Positions 40,808 to 52,899 of a DNA stretch of 64,000 bases are shown piece by piece. Numbering within the stretch: position 1 is the stretch's first letter; each line of letters begins with the position of its first letter. The notes under the pieces were generated by a model. It had not been told where the DNA came from. It saw nothing but the letters and a program-made list of their open reading frames with translations, and did not search any database. Made by a program: the position numbers and the translations under genes. The stretch covers positions 5,609,418-5,673,417 of the forward strand of contig OU696573.1 in NCBI GenBank assembly GCA_916048095.2, in the 5' to 3' direction. The stretch is from Sacculina carcini (lineage: Eukaryota; Arthropoda; Thecostraca; Sacculinidae).

Positions 40808-41860
40808 TTGCGTGACGCGCCGATTTGTGCCGCTGGAATAGATAGAAATCAACTGATCAGTAATATCCACCACGATTATGGTCACCCAGGCGTCAGGAAG
40901 TCACTGTTTTTTGCTCGCAAAGCCAACCAAGGTGTAACCCGACGCGAGGTATATGCATTAGTGCGAAAATGCGATGTGTGCAACTCCGTAGACCCCGCCC
41001 CAGTGAAGTGGAGGAATGAAAACTTGAGCGTCAGAGATGTGTGGGACAGGATTGCCATTGATTTCACGCACTACGGTGGTTGTCATTACCTCTCAATCAT
41101 CGATTGTGGACCGTCTAGGTTCACTCTTTGGAAACGTGTTCGTATGCAGACAAGTGCTGTTGTGGTGGCATTACTTGAATCGCTGTTTCTTGAGAGGTCG
41201 GCCCCGCGTGAAATTTTGCTCGATAACGACACTGCGTTCAGAAGCAGAGGGTTTCGGCAATTCGCGACCAGTTGGGGGATGAGAATCCACTACCGATGTG
41301 CTCATGCACCATCCGGCAACGGTATAGTGGGGAGATGTCATCGTTCGGTTAAAACAATCGCTGCTCGCAAGCAATGCACCATTCAGGAAGCTGCATATTG
41401 GTTCAACGTCCGGCCGCAAGACAATGATGAATCAGCATCTCCATCCAACATGTTGTATCAGTACACTGCGCGAGTAAAAGGACTCAGTCATGATATATCT
41501 GTTGCACGCCAGGACGTCGAAGAGTGACCGTTTGTTCAAGGTGACTTAGTGTGGGCAAGGCCACCAAACAGTCGCTGTTACAGCAAATACTTACCCGGCG
41601 TAGTGACTCGTTTTGTGTCTAATCAATCAGTGGATGTTGACGGTGTGCCGCGACATGGTCGGGACCTGCGTATGCGGCATACTGAGCCCCAAGTCGCTCA
41701 GCAACCGAGTTCAGACGATGACGAGCTGATTGTGAGTTTTGGGCGAGCCCCGAGGGCCAACGTGGCATCGCACGACGTCGCACCCGCAGAATCGCCTCGG
41801 AGGTCTAATCGACGGCTTGTAGCCCATCGGTGTTTTTGTTGCGATGAGCAACAAGGGGGA
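40808..41860 (+). pseudogene. Pol: integrase
   Basis: Zinc domain HHDYGHPGVRKSLFF and CDVCNSVDP; DDE core with IAIDFTHYGG, ILLDNDTAFRS and GNGIVGRCHR. The expected Glu (IxE in relatives) reads Gly in GIVGRCHR, so the third catalytic acid is lost. After a stop at 41525 the C-terminal GDLVWARPPNSR and a Cys tail (CFCCDEQQGGV) reach the polypurine tract. Confidence 0.8.
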
Positions 41861-41861
41861 G

Positions 41862-42377
41862 TGTAATTTCACAATGTTCATCCGAGGCGCCAGAGCGAGT
41901 GATGCGCGAGATGTTACGATATATTGAACGTTTGCTTACATGACATTCAAGGTTTGTATGTCTGTGTGTCTGTATACACGCGCAGCACTGGTCGCGTTGG
42001 CAGACGCCGTGTATATGTGTGTGCAGTCATGTGTATGTGTGGGTGTGTATGTGTGCGCGTGTGCGTCTATCCTGTACTGTCTTGGTGGCGATGTAACTGG
42101 GGCAAGTATGGGCAGTGTAAAGGGGGTTCGATGACGCGTTGAGTTTCATGGGGAGTCGAGATCGAGCGTTCATGGTGTGAGTGTGAACGGTGCGCGGAAC
42201 CTTTGAGTGACAGTGTACGGTGGTGTGCAGAGTGCATTGTTCTTGGTGTTTTGTACTCGTTTCCGCGGTGTGAATATCGAGTGTTGCGTGTATTTACTCG
42301 GTGTCATATTGTGCGATTGTGTGATTGTGTTATATATATATTTCATCGTCCATCATTTGTTCTCCAATACAACTACA
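41862..42377 (+). repeat. 3' LTR
   Basis: Starts TGTAATTTCACAATGTTC after AAGGGGGAG and ends ATACAACTACA. It abuts the env sequence of the right arm, so the gypsy element inserted into (or joined) that env copy. Confidence 0.88.
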
Positions 42378-43195
42378 AGTCAATTAATACAAATCTCGAC
42401 TCAATTCCCCAAACTTACATTTCTAGCTATTTCCTCCGATTTATCCTCATATGCATTCAAAGAAGACCCATCCATCCTAGATTTTTAACTAATAAAATTC
42501 CTCTCCATCCTTTTCATCAACCATTTTATAGCACTGCTCATTGACAACCTTGTCTTCTCACAATTTTCTTGAATGAAACACAATATATTAATCACAGATG
42601 TACCCATTTCATTCAAAATATCACAGATATTCGAGCATCCGCACACCACATTAATGAAGGTCATTGGATACTTATCATTGGTCATTGAAACATTTCCAAA
42701 CGTAACCCTAAAAGTAGATAGTGAGAATAAATCTTACATACTGATATTAACCGATGAAACTATTTCTCACATTAATTTAGATGTTCGGCAAATACAGCCG
42801 ATATTCGACTGCCTAGGTATTATAAACGGTCCACTACTATTCAAATTCAAAATGCTACTCCACATATCGTTAATCATATCAACACTAGGGACTTAACATT
42901 TATACACATAGGTACGAACATACAGGAATTGACAGAACACTTGAAGTTACTCTCACATATACCGGATGCAGGAATTACCATTCAAGATATGAAGCAACAA
43001 GTCAGAAATTTACAAAATAATAGTTTTTTAAATCTCTATACACATACTGGTTTTCCCGTAACATTTATTCTAATACTCATATTAATTGCTGTTGTTGTTT
43101 ATTTCTGCTACAACAGGAGTAAGCAACGTTCAACCTCTCCTAATTCCCAGGTTTTGCTTTACTCCTTATCCCCTACTTCCATTTCCCTCCTATAG
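42378..43195 (+). pseudogene. Env-like gene fragment (right copy)
   Basis: Frames at 42573-42896 and 42929-43195 give HPHTTLMKVIGYLS, IFDCLGIINGPLLF and then the C-terminal piece with a membrane helix (FPVTFILILILIAVVVYF) and a basic tail, nearly identical to the left copy. The N-terminal part is cut off by the LTR. Confidence 0.6.
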
Positions 43196-43480
43196 ACCAC
43201 AATACCGCAAAATACATCAGTGAACATCGACCGTTCTTTCCGGGCGCCTCTGCGCAACAGCCAATAGCGGCACGACCTTCAGCTGAGACATGAATTATTC
43301 CACCATCAACTTTATTATCATCGACGTCATAATAACCCGAATGCCCCGACATAATTTTACCATCGCACAACTCTTAGGACGACGTCATTCCCAAGGTGTA
43401 TTATAACTCCTAGTAGAATGGGAAAACGCCCCGATAGGAAATGCCACCTGGGAGCCTTTTTATAACCTCCCAATTGAAAT

Positions 43481-43877
43481 ATGACTACGCTATCAACTAG
43501 AATAACATCAAATATCTACTCAAGACACCATAATTTGCACGTGGGGAAACCAAGGATGTCCAGGCCCTCGCCAAACGAAAGGACCACATTATCGACATCA
43601 ACAAATTATCAAACCTATAAACGACCGACGCGACGAGCATCTACATTACCGCTGGGGGATAGTGCCAATACAGGACGGACGCATGGTGATATATAACATC
43701 AACCATGGACTGCCGGCAGCATTCACCCACGAAGATGATCAAGACGACATCCGCGGAGACATAAATTTCGGCCAGAACAGAACGGCTGAAACGTTTACCC
43801 ACTCGGAATACCCCTACACAATGAGATTAAGGACAGTAATGACACAACACATTAATAATACAAACATATTTATGTAA
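43481..43877 (+). pseudogene. Split copy of the 137-aa ORF (right arm)
   Basis: The two frames 43481-43696 and 43662-43877 together correspond to the left-arm ORF. A deletion of a few bases after KRPTRRA breaks the frame. Most differences elsewhere are conservative. Same TATA-like sequence (TTTTTATAACC) upstream. Confidence 0.5.
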
Positions 43878-44439
43878 CCGTTCACATATATGTATACTAC
43901 ATATATGTGTCGGCTTTTATATTTATCCACTTCCGATAACTAGCTAATTATAATATTTATAAATATTGAATGATGGATGAAAACGATCAAAAGATTAATT
44001 AATTAAAGCATAGACAAACACTACAAGCGGACAGTTAGGTCACCAAAATGCACTGCAACACGTACGAACCCTTACACACTGGTGTGAGTGATATATGCGT
44101 GTGCGCGTGCTGCTCTGGTTTCTTTTCCCACGTGCTGCTCTGGTTTCTCATTGTGGTTGCAGTAATATATGTATGTATACGTGTGTGCAACCAATGTTGT
44201 GTTTTGTATTATAACCTACTCTGGTGATGTATGTGTGTATGTGTATGTGTGAGCGTGCGACAACTGCTATGCTTCTCGTTGCCTAACCTACTGTGGTGAC
44301 AGTGATGTATGTGTTTACGCTCCACTTTCTATCCTAACTTCCATCCTATCCTATCCTATGCTACTTTCAATGCAAAAACATACAATTTACAATTCACAAA
44401 ACAATATAAATGAGTACTAAATAAATATACAAGTACAAT

Positions 44440-44720
44440 TTATATATAAGTCCGCCTCGTAACCGAGTGGCTAAGACGCACGCTCTGTGAACGAGAGTTC
44501 CAGGGTTCGATTCCCTGGCTAGGTGAAACGTTTGGGTTCGTTTCTGAAATGGATATACCAATTGTCGCACTGCTGGTTTTGTGTGCGCGCAGCCGTGCAG
44601 TTTCTGTGCTGGCGGTGACTGCAAAACCCGTGCGGCCGGACCTGCGGTGTGTCAGCCGGGGCCGTAAGGCTTTGCCCATGCATAAATTCACGCGAACATT
44701 GGCCTCTCCATTGCTGTGTT
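44440..44720 (+). mobile_element. tRNA-derived SINE (right arm)
   Basis: The tRNA-like head at 44453-44525 has the same D-arm, anticodon and T-arm as the left copy, but the 3' acceptor strand reads CTAGGTG and pairs poorly. The sequence between 43930 and 44440 is TG/GT-rich with no gene. Confidence 0.65.
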
Positions 44721-44724
44721 CAAA

Positions 44725-45140
44725 TGCGTAAATTTATTTATTTTATATAACACCGCATAAGTTATGAACATTGTTACATATTTTCATCATTCGGATGATT
44801 ATGCATATCATTATCCTGGACGTTTTGCTGCGGTCACAGGTTTGGTTTCGTTTATAGGTTCAGTAAAATGTGTACATCTGCTCGTTTCTCATGTGGTTTT
44901 CGCTTCGTTAAATATGTCGTATCCACATAGCCATATATTTGCTTAACATCATATTTATGAATAAACAGAGGTGGGCACTGTTTAGCTGTGTAGCTTTGTA
45001 GCTGCTAGTGTTTCGCTATTCGATGATGTCAGACTGTCGTGGAAGGGCCTGTAGTGTAGTTGGCATTGGTACCGCCCGTACGAGTCAATCGATGATGTCT
45101 TTAATTCCGTGAACGGTCCTGTAGTCTAGGTGGCGTTGAC
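44725..45140 (+). repeat. MITE-like repeat copy (right arm)
   Basis: Mirror of 27831-28260, with AACAGAGGTGGGCACTG and the closing CTAGGTGGCGTTG. Same family as the copies at 58.4-64.0 kb. Confidence 0.75.
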
Positions 45141-45285
45141 TTATCTATCCTAACCTTCCTAACCTAACCTAATCTAACCTAACCTAACCTAACCTAACCT
45201 AACCTAACCTAACCTAACCTAACCTAACCTAACCAAACCTAACCTAACCTAACCTAACTTAACCTGACCTAACCTAACTTGCCTT
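45141..45285 (-). repeat. Interstitial CCTAA array (minus-strand TTAGG)
   Basis: About 25 units of CCTAA with a few variants. Opposite in orientation to the left array at 27.3-27.8 kb, so the two G-rich strands point toward each other. Confidence 0.9.
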
Positions 45286-45299
45286 AAACCTAGCCTATA

Positions 45300-45600
45300 C
45301 TCCATTATATTATCTTATATATATATACTCCTCTATAATATCTTATATATCTAAACATCTTACATATATATAATCTTAATATATAATATATATATAATAT
45401 ATAATATATATAATATATAATATATATAATATATAATATATATAATATATAATATATAATATATAATATATAATATATAATATATAATATATAATATATA
45501 ATATATAATATATAATATATAATATATATATAATATATAATATATAATATATAATCATATATATAACTCTCTTATATATATATATATATAATAGTAGTTA
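45300..45600. repeat. AT-rich microsatellite (ATAAT)n/(TA)n
   Basis: Nearly pure ATATAATAT-type repeat. The next 450 bases (45600-46050) are AT-rich without a gene I can name and may be damaged mitochondrial sequence. Confidence 0.85.
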
Positions 45601-46052
45601 TTTAATATCATATTTATATTTTATTAGATAATAATCCTTTTAATATAAACACACTCTTTTATTCTCTTTAATACTAAATAAATTTGTTATCCAGAATAAA
45701 GATGTATAAATGAATAAACCCCTAATAAAAAGATAAATATAAGGTGATAAGGTGTTTGTTATATTTAATATAAATTCCATTTTTCAAGAGATCTTCCCCA
45801 TAAAAGAATATCAATATAATATTACTAAAGATACTTAAGTGTATATGCCTTTTATTAAAAAAATATTTATTTCCAATTATTAGAATAAGAAAGTATTCCT
45901 ATACCCCCCCCCCCAATATTAAAAATACTTGGCTCTAAAGGTTTAAATATTTTAATTGCAGTAAAAAGAAGACTTGGTCTAGAGTTATTTGATTCACAAT
46001 ATAATTAAATTCAATGTAAAACACTAAAGTGAGTCTATTATTTCCATTATTA

Positions 46053-46497
46053 TAATAATGCTATTGATTAATTCTTTATTTTTTATCATCTTTTTACATT
46101 CAATTTCTTCTATATTAGTGCTTATTCTTCACTCAATATTACTTTCTTTAATAATTTATATGAAGTTTAAAATTTCTTAAATTTCTTTTAGTTTAATCTC
46201 ATCTTACACCAGAGGAATATTAATTATTTTTTCTTATATTTTAAATATAGATTCGAATCCAGTACATTTTATTATAAAATTTAGATTTATAATAGCTATT
46301 ATATTCTTAATTTTTATTTTAAATTATTTGAAATTAGATTTAAATTTGTATATTCACAGGGATAAAAGTTGTTTTTTTAATTATGATTTAAAAAATTATG
46401 GAGGGAATTTAATAATGATGATTATAATTCTTTTTATAACTTTATTGTCTAGATTAAAAATAATTCGAAAATATAAATTATCAATAAAATTTATTTA
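46053..46497 (+). pseudogene. ND6: Mitochondrial ND6 copy (nuclear)
   Basis: In the invertebrate mitochondrial code the frame gives a hydrophobic protein with SYTSG, LIIFSYILN and DSNP, the glycine-poor arthropod version of the ND6 core, ending LSSLKM and a short basic tail. One frameshift lies near 46180. ND6 is a membrane subunit of complex I. Used in the nuclear code it is full of TGA/ATA misreads, so it is a NUMT. Confidence 0.6.
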
Positions 46498-46529
46498 ATT
46501 TATTGGAAGTAGCAGTTACACCAACCCCT

Positions 46530-46665
<136 letters not shown>

Positions 46666-47031
46666 TTTTATATGTGTAATTTATAAACAAAATACCCGCT
46701 TACAATAAAAGAGTAATTATTAAAGTGTTGTAATTACTTATATAATTGTAAATATTTCAATTAGTGAAAACAAGCACATTTCATTTTCATTGAAAAAGTT
46801 AATTTATTATTGAAATGATTTACTTTATAATTATTTAAATTTGGCACAATATAATCTAATTTCCTGTTTCAATAATAAATCAAAAATAATTATTTACATG
46901 TTTATTTATAAATTGTTATTAGTAATAATTTAACATCAATTATTATTTATTACTTAAATGATTTATAATATTTAATTGATAATTTAAATTTAAGTGATTT
47001 AATACTAAATTAAAGAGATTAAAAAAAAATT

Positions 47032-47130
47032 ATGCCTCAATTAGCCCCTATGAATTGATTTTTGATTTTTATTTTAATATTTTTAACTTTTACAATAATG
47101 CTTAGATATATTAATTTTTATTCATTATAA
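47032..47130 (+). pseudogene. ATP8: Mitochondrial ATP8 copy
   Basis: Starts MPQLAPMNW, the hallmark of arthropod ATP8, with TGA as Trp and AGA as Ser. It ends after 32 residues, shorter than the usual 50-55. Directly upstream of ATP6 as in arthropod mitochondria. Confidence 0.75.
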
Positions 47131-47175
47131 ATTAAAAACAATAAGAAATTCATTTCATAAAAAAAACATTTTATA

Positions 47176-47766
47176 ATGATAATAAATATATTTTCTCAAT
47201 TTGACCCTACATGTTTAAGAAGCTATCAGTTACTATCTTTTTGATTTTTAATAATATCTATGGATTTTATAATTTTAATTTCCAGATTTTGAATTTTAAA
47301 ATCTAATATAGAGTTTATATACCATTATTTTGCTAAATTTTTAATTTTAGAGTTTAAAGTTAATTTAAAAAACATAGAATTTATAATTTATTGTAATTTT
47401 AATATATATTTTTTATATTCAAAATTTAATTAGACTGTTTCCTTTTAATTTTTAAATTACTTCGCACATTAGATTTTTTTTCTTCAGCGCTATGATTAAT
47501 TTTTTCCATAAATATAATATTTTGGATTAATAAACCTTGTGAAGTAATAATTGCTTTGCTGCCTAGCAGGACTCCTTTAATGCTAATTATAATAATAGTA
47601 TTAATTGAAACTATTAGAGATTTTATTCGACCTCTCACATTGTCTGTACGTTTATCAGCAAATCTTACCGCAGGACATTTAATCTTATCTATTTTGAGAA
47701 AATCAGGTGAAAGAAGTCTATTTTTTATTGGATATATTGTGTATATCCTTATTTTATTTTTATAAA
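47176..47766 (+). pseudogene. ATP6: Mitochondrial ATP6 copy
   Basis: N-terminus MMMNMFSQFDP in mitochondrial code. The C-terminal half contains ETIRDFIRPLTLSVRLSANL and TAGHLI, the conserved proton-channel helix of ATP synthase subunit a, including the essential Arg. The middle has frame changes. Confidence 0.85.
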
Positions 47767-47832
47767 TTTCTGTTGCTATTATTCAATCTTATGTTATCTG
47801 TTTATTAATTTCTTTATATCTTAAAAAATTAT

Positions 47833-48620
47833 ATGATAATAAAACATTTAAAACATGGATACCATGTTGTGGAAAGGAGCCCTTGACCTGTTATTAGTTC
47901 GTTTAATATTTTATCTTTATTTATTTCTTTAATTTTATTTATAGATTCAAAAATCAACTTTAATTTAAATTTAAGACTCGTTCTGACTCTATTAAATATA
48001 TATTTTTGATGATTAGATAATCACCGTGAAAGTTGCTATCAAGGATTTCATAACATTTATATTATAAAATTTATTAAATATGGAATAGTACTCTTTATTA
48101 TTTCTGAATTGTTATTCTTTTTTTCTTTTTTTGAGAAAGGTTACATTATATACTAGTAATTGACTCTGAATTTTCTTTTTTCTGACACCCTAAAGGATTA
48201 ATTATTTTTCTCCCTTAAGAATTCCTTTACTTAATACTATTGTGTTATTAAGATCAGGGGTTACTGGAACATATAGTCATTATTTATTTATTTCAAATAA
48301 TTATAAAATTTCAATTTTTTATTTAAATTTAACTATTTTATTGGGATTTTACTTTACAATACTACAAAGTTATGAGTATTTTAATGCTTTTTTCTATTTA
48401 AGACAGGGTATTTGGATCTTCTTTTTATATAATTACAGGATTCCACGGCTTACAGGTTATTATTGGGTCTTTATTTCTTATAATTTCAATAATTCGTATA
48501 ATGAAATTTTACACTACTTCGGATCACAATTTAAATTTAGATATATCTTTATGATATTGACACTTTGTAGATGTAATTTGGTTATTTTTGTATCTTATTA
48601 TTTATATTTGAAATTGTTAA
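47833..48620 (+). pseudogene. COX3: Mitochondrial COX3 copy
   Basis: Mitochondrial-code reading gives a GYHVVESSPWP start, WWLDNHRESCYQGFH, an IISELLFFFSFF helix, SSGVTGTYSHYLFI and the end WHFVDVIWLFLY, all landmarks of cytochrome oxidase subunit III. A frameshift or two lies near 48.14 kb. 48621-48740 may hold a decayed tRNA. Confidence 0.85.
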
Positions 48621-48744
48621 AGCAATATTGTGATAGTATAATTATTAAATTGAATTTTTAATTTAATAATACAATTTTTTTTCACGGCATTTAAAAAAAC
48701 TTATATTGTATTGAAAATTTAACAAAAAATTGTTTTAATTTAAA

Positions 48745-49840
48745 CTATTTTTCATATGATAAATGTAAAAAATTAGCTTTAAACAACCCTTCTCCCCTAA
48801 GATTAAATTATATATGAAATTTTGGTTCTATATTAATAGTGAATTTTTTAGTTCAAATAATTTCTGGTATTTTTATTTCTTTTCATTATGTAGCAAGATC
48901 TGAGACAGCTTTTGATTCTATTAATTTTATAGTTTTAAATAATAGTTGAGGATGGACATTACGATATTTACACATAAATGGTGCAATAATATTTTTTATT
49001 CTCATTTATGTACATATTGGTCGTGGAATTTATTATGGTTCTTATTTGAATTTAAATTTATGAATAAGAGGATTAATGTCTTTATTAGTTTTATTCATAG
49101 TGGAATTTTTAGGATATGTACTACCTTGGGGTCAAATCTCTTTTTGAGGGGCACCAGTTATTACTAGTTTAATTACTGCAATTCCTTATTTAGGTGAAAG
49201 TTTAACTGAATGAATTTGAGGAGGATTTACTGCAAGAGGAGTAACTTTGAACCGTTTTTATAGAATACATTTTATTTTACCTTTTTTATTATTTTTAATT
49301 TTTATTCACATTTTAATTCTACACGAACAAGGTTCTAATAACCCTTATATATAATAGAAATATTGATCAAATCAATTTTCAACATTATTTTATTTATAAA
49401 GATATTTTTGGATTCATTTTATATTCTATAATTTTATTAATAATATTTTGTTTAAAACCATTTTATTTAGGAGGTAGGTAAAATGTTATTCCTGCTAATT
49501 TTATAAGAACACCCCCTCACATTAAACCAGAATGGTATTACTTATTTGCTTATGCTATTTTACGATCAATTTCTAATAAATTAGGAAGAGTTTTAGCTTC
49601 ATTTTTTCCATTTTAATTATCATTATTTTATCTTTAACAGACAATTCAGAATTTTCTAATTTAAAATTTTTTTTTTTACACAATTTTATTATTGAAGATT
49701 TATTATAACATTTTTTTTTAAATTTGATTAGGAGTCAGAGTTGTAGAGCAGCCTTTTGTAAATTTAAGAGTGTTATTTTCAATTAACCATTTTCTATTTT
49801 ATATTTTATATAATAAAATAAAAATTTACAGGAATTAATT
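48745..49840 (+). pseudogene. CYTB: Mitochondrial CYTB copy
   Basis: Reads [57 protein letters not shown] and later [20 protein letters not shown] in mitochondrial code. Heme-ligand and Qo-site motifs are present (the usual PEWY is intact). The N-terminus is incomplete, and stops/frameshifts occur near 49350, 49480 and 49615. In arthropods CYTB does not normally follow COX3, so the NUMT is rearranged or the source genome is. Confidence 0.85.
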
Positions 49841-49844
49841 AAAA

Positions 49845-50476
49845 AAAATATATATTTGGGAGATTTAACATGCTTATAAGTATTCCTGAAACAAATTTAA
49901 ATTCTATATCTATAAATTCAAAATAAACTTATTATAATAAATTTTAAATAAATTTAAATTCTTCTATAAATTCAAATTTATTTAAATTCATATCTTGCTA
50001 TTAAATAATTTTATAACAACCTTATGCTAAACCATCTTTCCAGTTTAATTCTCTTAAAAGGGTTATTAATTACCATAAAATTTTCAACAAAAATTCAAGT
50101 TTTTTAGTTTAATTTTAATAATATTAAAACAACACCCCCTACAAAAAAAATTCTTACAAGGGGGGGAAGAATGTAATTAAAATTTTAGTTAATAAATATA
50201 AAAATAGGGGGGAGGGTTTAAATATATTAACTTTAAATATTTATAAAAACTAAGATACATTAATGTTTTATATTAATTTTTTAATATATTTAAATATATT
50301 TTTAGATGGCAATAAAATATTGTGAATACTAAATTTGATTTATTCACATATTTTACAGCTTATTAAACTTGATTGTCAATTAAATAGCTTGGAAGTATAT
50401 AAATTTAAACAAATATATTGTTAGATTATTTAAATAATCATTATTTAAAATGGGGGGATTGAGTAATTTTAATTTA

Positions 50477-50509
<33 letters not shown>

Positions 50510-50590
50510 CATATATATAAATTGTTATATATAAATTACGTATATATATATATACTATATATATATACGTATATATATATATATATACTA
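49845..50590. other. AT-rich tract, possibly further mitochondrial sequence
   Basis: No gene named. It is about 80% AT, with a C-run (ACACCCCCTAC), a G-run (AGGGGGGGAAG) and long (TA)n stretches at 50480-50590, one containing a TATATACGTATATATA palindrome. It could be mitochondrial control-region or rRNA-derived. Confidence 0.4.
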
Positions 50591-50594
50591 GCAT

Positions 50595-52775
50595 TAAAAC
50601 CCGCTCGTTGTGCGGAGCAATTCACAACATGAAATTCATATTCAATTCATAAAAAATATGAAAAATTAAAAATGAAATAGGGTACACTCATTAATATATT
50701 AATCAATTGAAAACTTTAAGTTTAATTATTTTTATTTCGAATAAATATTTCCCCTCAGTCCGCCTTAGTCATTTTTACACCCGCCCGTCGTGCTGAAAAA
50801 TTCAGAACTCGAACACGATCCGTTCTGGATCTTGGAAGTCAAATCCATTGGTTTTGTGTATGGATTAATTCTACAGGGTAAATTGAACGTTCTATTGTCT
50901 ATAGTTGCTGCCCGCGGAGCATTTTTATTAAAAAAATACCTTTTTTTAAACGAACCATTTGAAAAAATGAACTAAAAAATGGAAACACTTTTTTTAAACC
51001 CGCCCCTCGTGCGGAACAATTCATACAATAAAATTCATATTTGAAGTCAAATCCATTGGTTTTGTGTATGGATTAATTATACAGGGGAAATTGAACGTTC
51101 TATTGTCTATAGTTGCTGACCGCGGAGCATTTTTATTTTTAAAAAAAATTACCTTTTTTTAAATGAACCATTTGAAAAAATGAACTAAAAACACTATTTT
51201 GTAAACCCGCCCGTCGTGCGGAACAATTCATACAATAAAATTCATATCAAATCCATAAAATATATTGAATACGAATTGAAAACCAAAAAATGTAACCTAT
51301 AAATAGCTTAACCAATAGAAAAGTCTAAATGTGAATATTTTTGTTCTTATTTGGACAAATATTATCCCTCAACCCGCCTGATATATAAATCTGCCCGTCG
51401 TGTGGTATTATTCAGAACACAAACACGAAACAAACAATGAAAGATGATGAAATCTTTTCATCAGAATGTTTCCAAGCTATATTTATTACTTATCATCATT
51501 CCCCAATATCATTTGCTTAAGTACTATTTTACTTTTACCGCTATAATATTTATTGCTAAAATTTATATATTTTCCGCTATCATTAAAACCCAATATAACC
51601 TGAGTCAAACCTACCCAACCCAGCCCAACCATCCAATCTTGACCGCACTCAGCCTAGTCTGAGGTGATTTAACTTATTAGTTTGTGATCACAAAATATAC
51701 TGATGCGATCATAATTTGTAATCAGAAGACTGAGATTATCTACCCCAGGGGTCCCAAACACGCGGCCCACAAATACTTATCTCTCAACCCGCCAATATAG
51801 TATCGGAACCAAGCTGTAAGGCAGCTAAATTCACATTTGTTGCATAATGCGATATAATTATACACCATTATCATATTATCTCATAATTCCCGGTTAATGC
51901 TTCCACTAATGCATCATATTCATACAGTTGTTATTTTTTGGATTACACCGATATTAAAGCCCTTGATATTACAGCCGATATTATATTAAGCAATCTATAT
52001 TCTGCTACGTATTATTCCTAATACATATATCATCAGATCGCAAAATATATTTCAAGGTTCACATCATTCTCCAAAATCATTTGCTTAAAAGCTATTCTAC
52101 TTTTATCGCTAGAATATTTACTGCTAGCAAAATATCATATACCTCGCTATCATTTAAACCCACTCTTTATAGATACATTTTAGCCCGCCCGTCGTGCGGA
52201 ACAGCTCATTAAATATAATTAATATTCAATTCATAAAAAAAATTAGTGAAAATTGAAAAAGAAAAACAAACCCATAGGAATGTTTAGCCAATATAAAAGT
52301 CTAAATGTGAAATTTATGTTTCAATTTAGAGAACATGTTTTTCCACAACCCGCCTCATATTTAAAGCTGCCCGTCGTGCGGAATAATTCAGAACTCAAAC
52401 ACGAAACAAACACAAAGAAAATTGATGAAAAACGACCAACAGAAAAAGTGAAATTTGAAAATTCTTGTTTTGATTATTGACGAATTTTTTTCCCTCAACA
52501 CTGCTCAAATTCACACCCGTCCTTCGTGTGTAGTAATTCAGAAGTGTAACACTGTCAAAACAATGCAAATTTCTGTCATCTCTATAATTCCAGGTTAATG
52601 CTTCCGCTAAAACAGCATAAGTTGGCATTACATGATATTGCAACCCATATCCTTATGCAACTTATGCTTATGCAACTTGAAATTAAACCAATTAAATTAC
52701 ACAGTTAAATTCAGTAGTTTACTTTGTTCCCAGTAGCATTTTACCCGCCCGTCGTGCGGAACGTTATTGAGGACA
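50595..52775 (+). repeat. Unidentified repeat with GC-rich core, nine copies
   Basis: The core CCCGCCCGTCGTGCGGAA, usually followed by CAATTCA, occurs at about 50599, 50779, 50999, 51206, 51391, 52184, 52366, 52515 and 52743 in variant forms. Spacing is mostly 150-220 bases, except for one gap of about 790. AT-rich sequence lies between, and a second motif (CCCTCAACCCGCC) often stands just upstream. 51430-52180 contains non-repeat AT-rich sequence. No coding frame of interest. Confidence 0.75.
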
Positions 52776-52899
52776 ATAAAGCCTATATATTCAGTATAGT
52801 GTAGCATTAATTAAACTGTACGCAATAAAACCACACCATCCATGCTTGGAGCTAATAAGATGCATTCTTAATTGTGATTGGGCTTCAGTGAAATTTAAT

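Larger units (their letters stand above)
34340..42377 (+). mobile_element. Ty3/gypsy LTR retrotransposon interrupted by a LINE
   Basis: The 3' LTR at 41862-42377 starts TGTAATTTC after an AAGGGGGA polypurine tract and ends CTACA. Its 3' two-thirds recur at 34340-34680 as a 5'-truncated 5' LTR. In between lie gag with a CCHC knuckle, protease in the -1 frame, RT, RNase H and integrase. The RT is split by a minus-strand LINE (about 36100-39615). Pol is of the same lineage as the nested element at 10.8-13.5 kb, but the LTRs differ. Confidence 0.88.
42378..45140. repeat. Right arm of the large inverted duplication
   Basis: Reverse-complement partner of 27831-31070. It starts at mid-env (GTCAATTAATACAAATCTCG) directly after the LTR and ends with the MITE-like repeat before the (CCTAA)n array. 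It lacks the 470-base block of the left arm. Confidence 0.88.

Noticed and set aside
45376-45558. 60-codon frame of Ile/Tyr repeats
   Set aside because: Translation of an ATAAT microsatellite.
47032-49840. Window interpreted as a piece of the mitochondrial genome itself
   Set aside because: Multiple frameshifts and stops in COX3, CYTB and ATP6, and flanking nuclear repeats on both sides; a NUMT or chimeric assembly fits better.
50595-52775. CRISPR-like array (short repeats with spacers)
   Set aside because: The cores vary, spacing is irregular and the flanks are related AT-rich DNA; the genome is eukaryotic.
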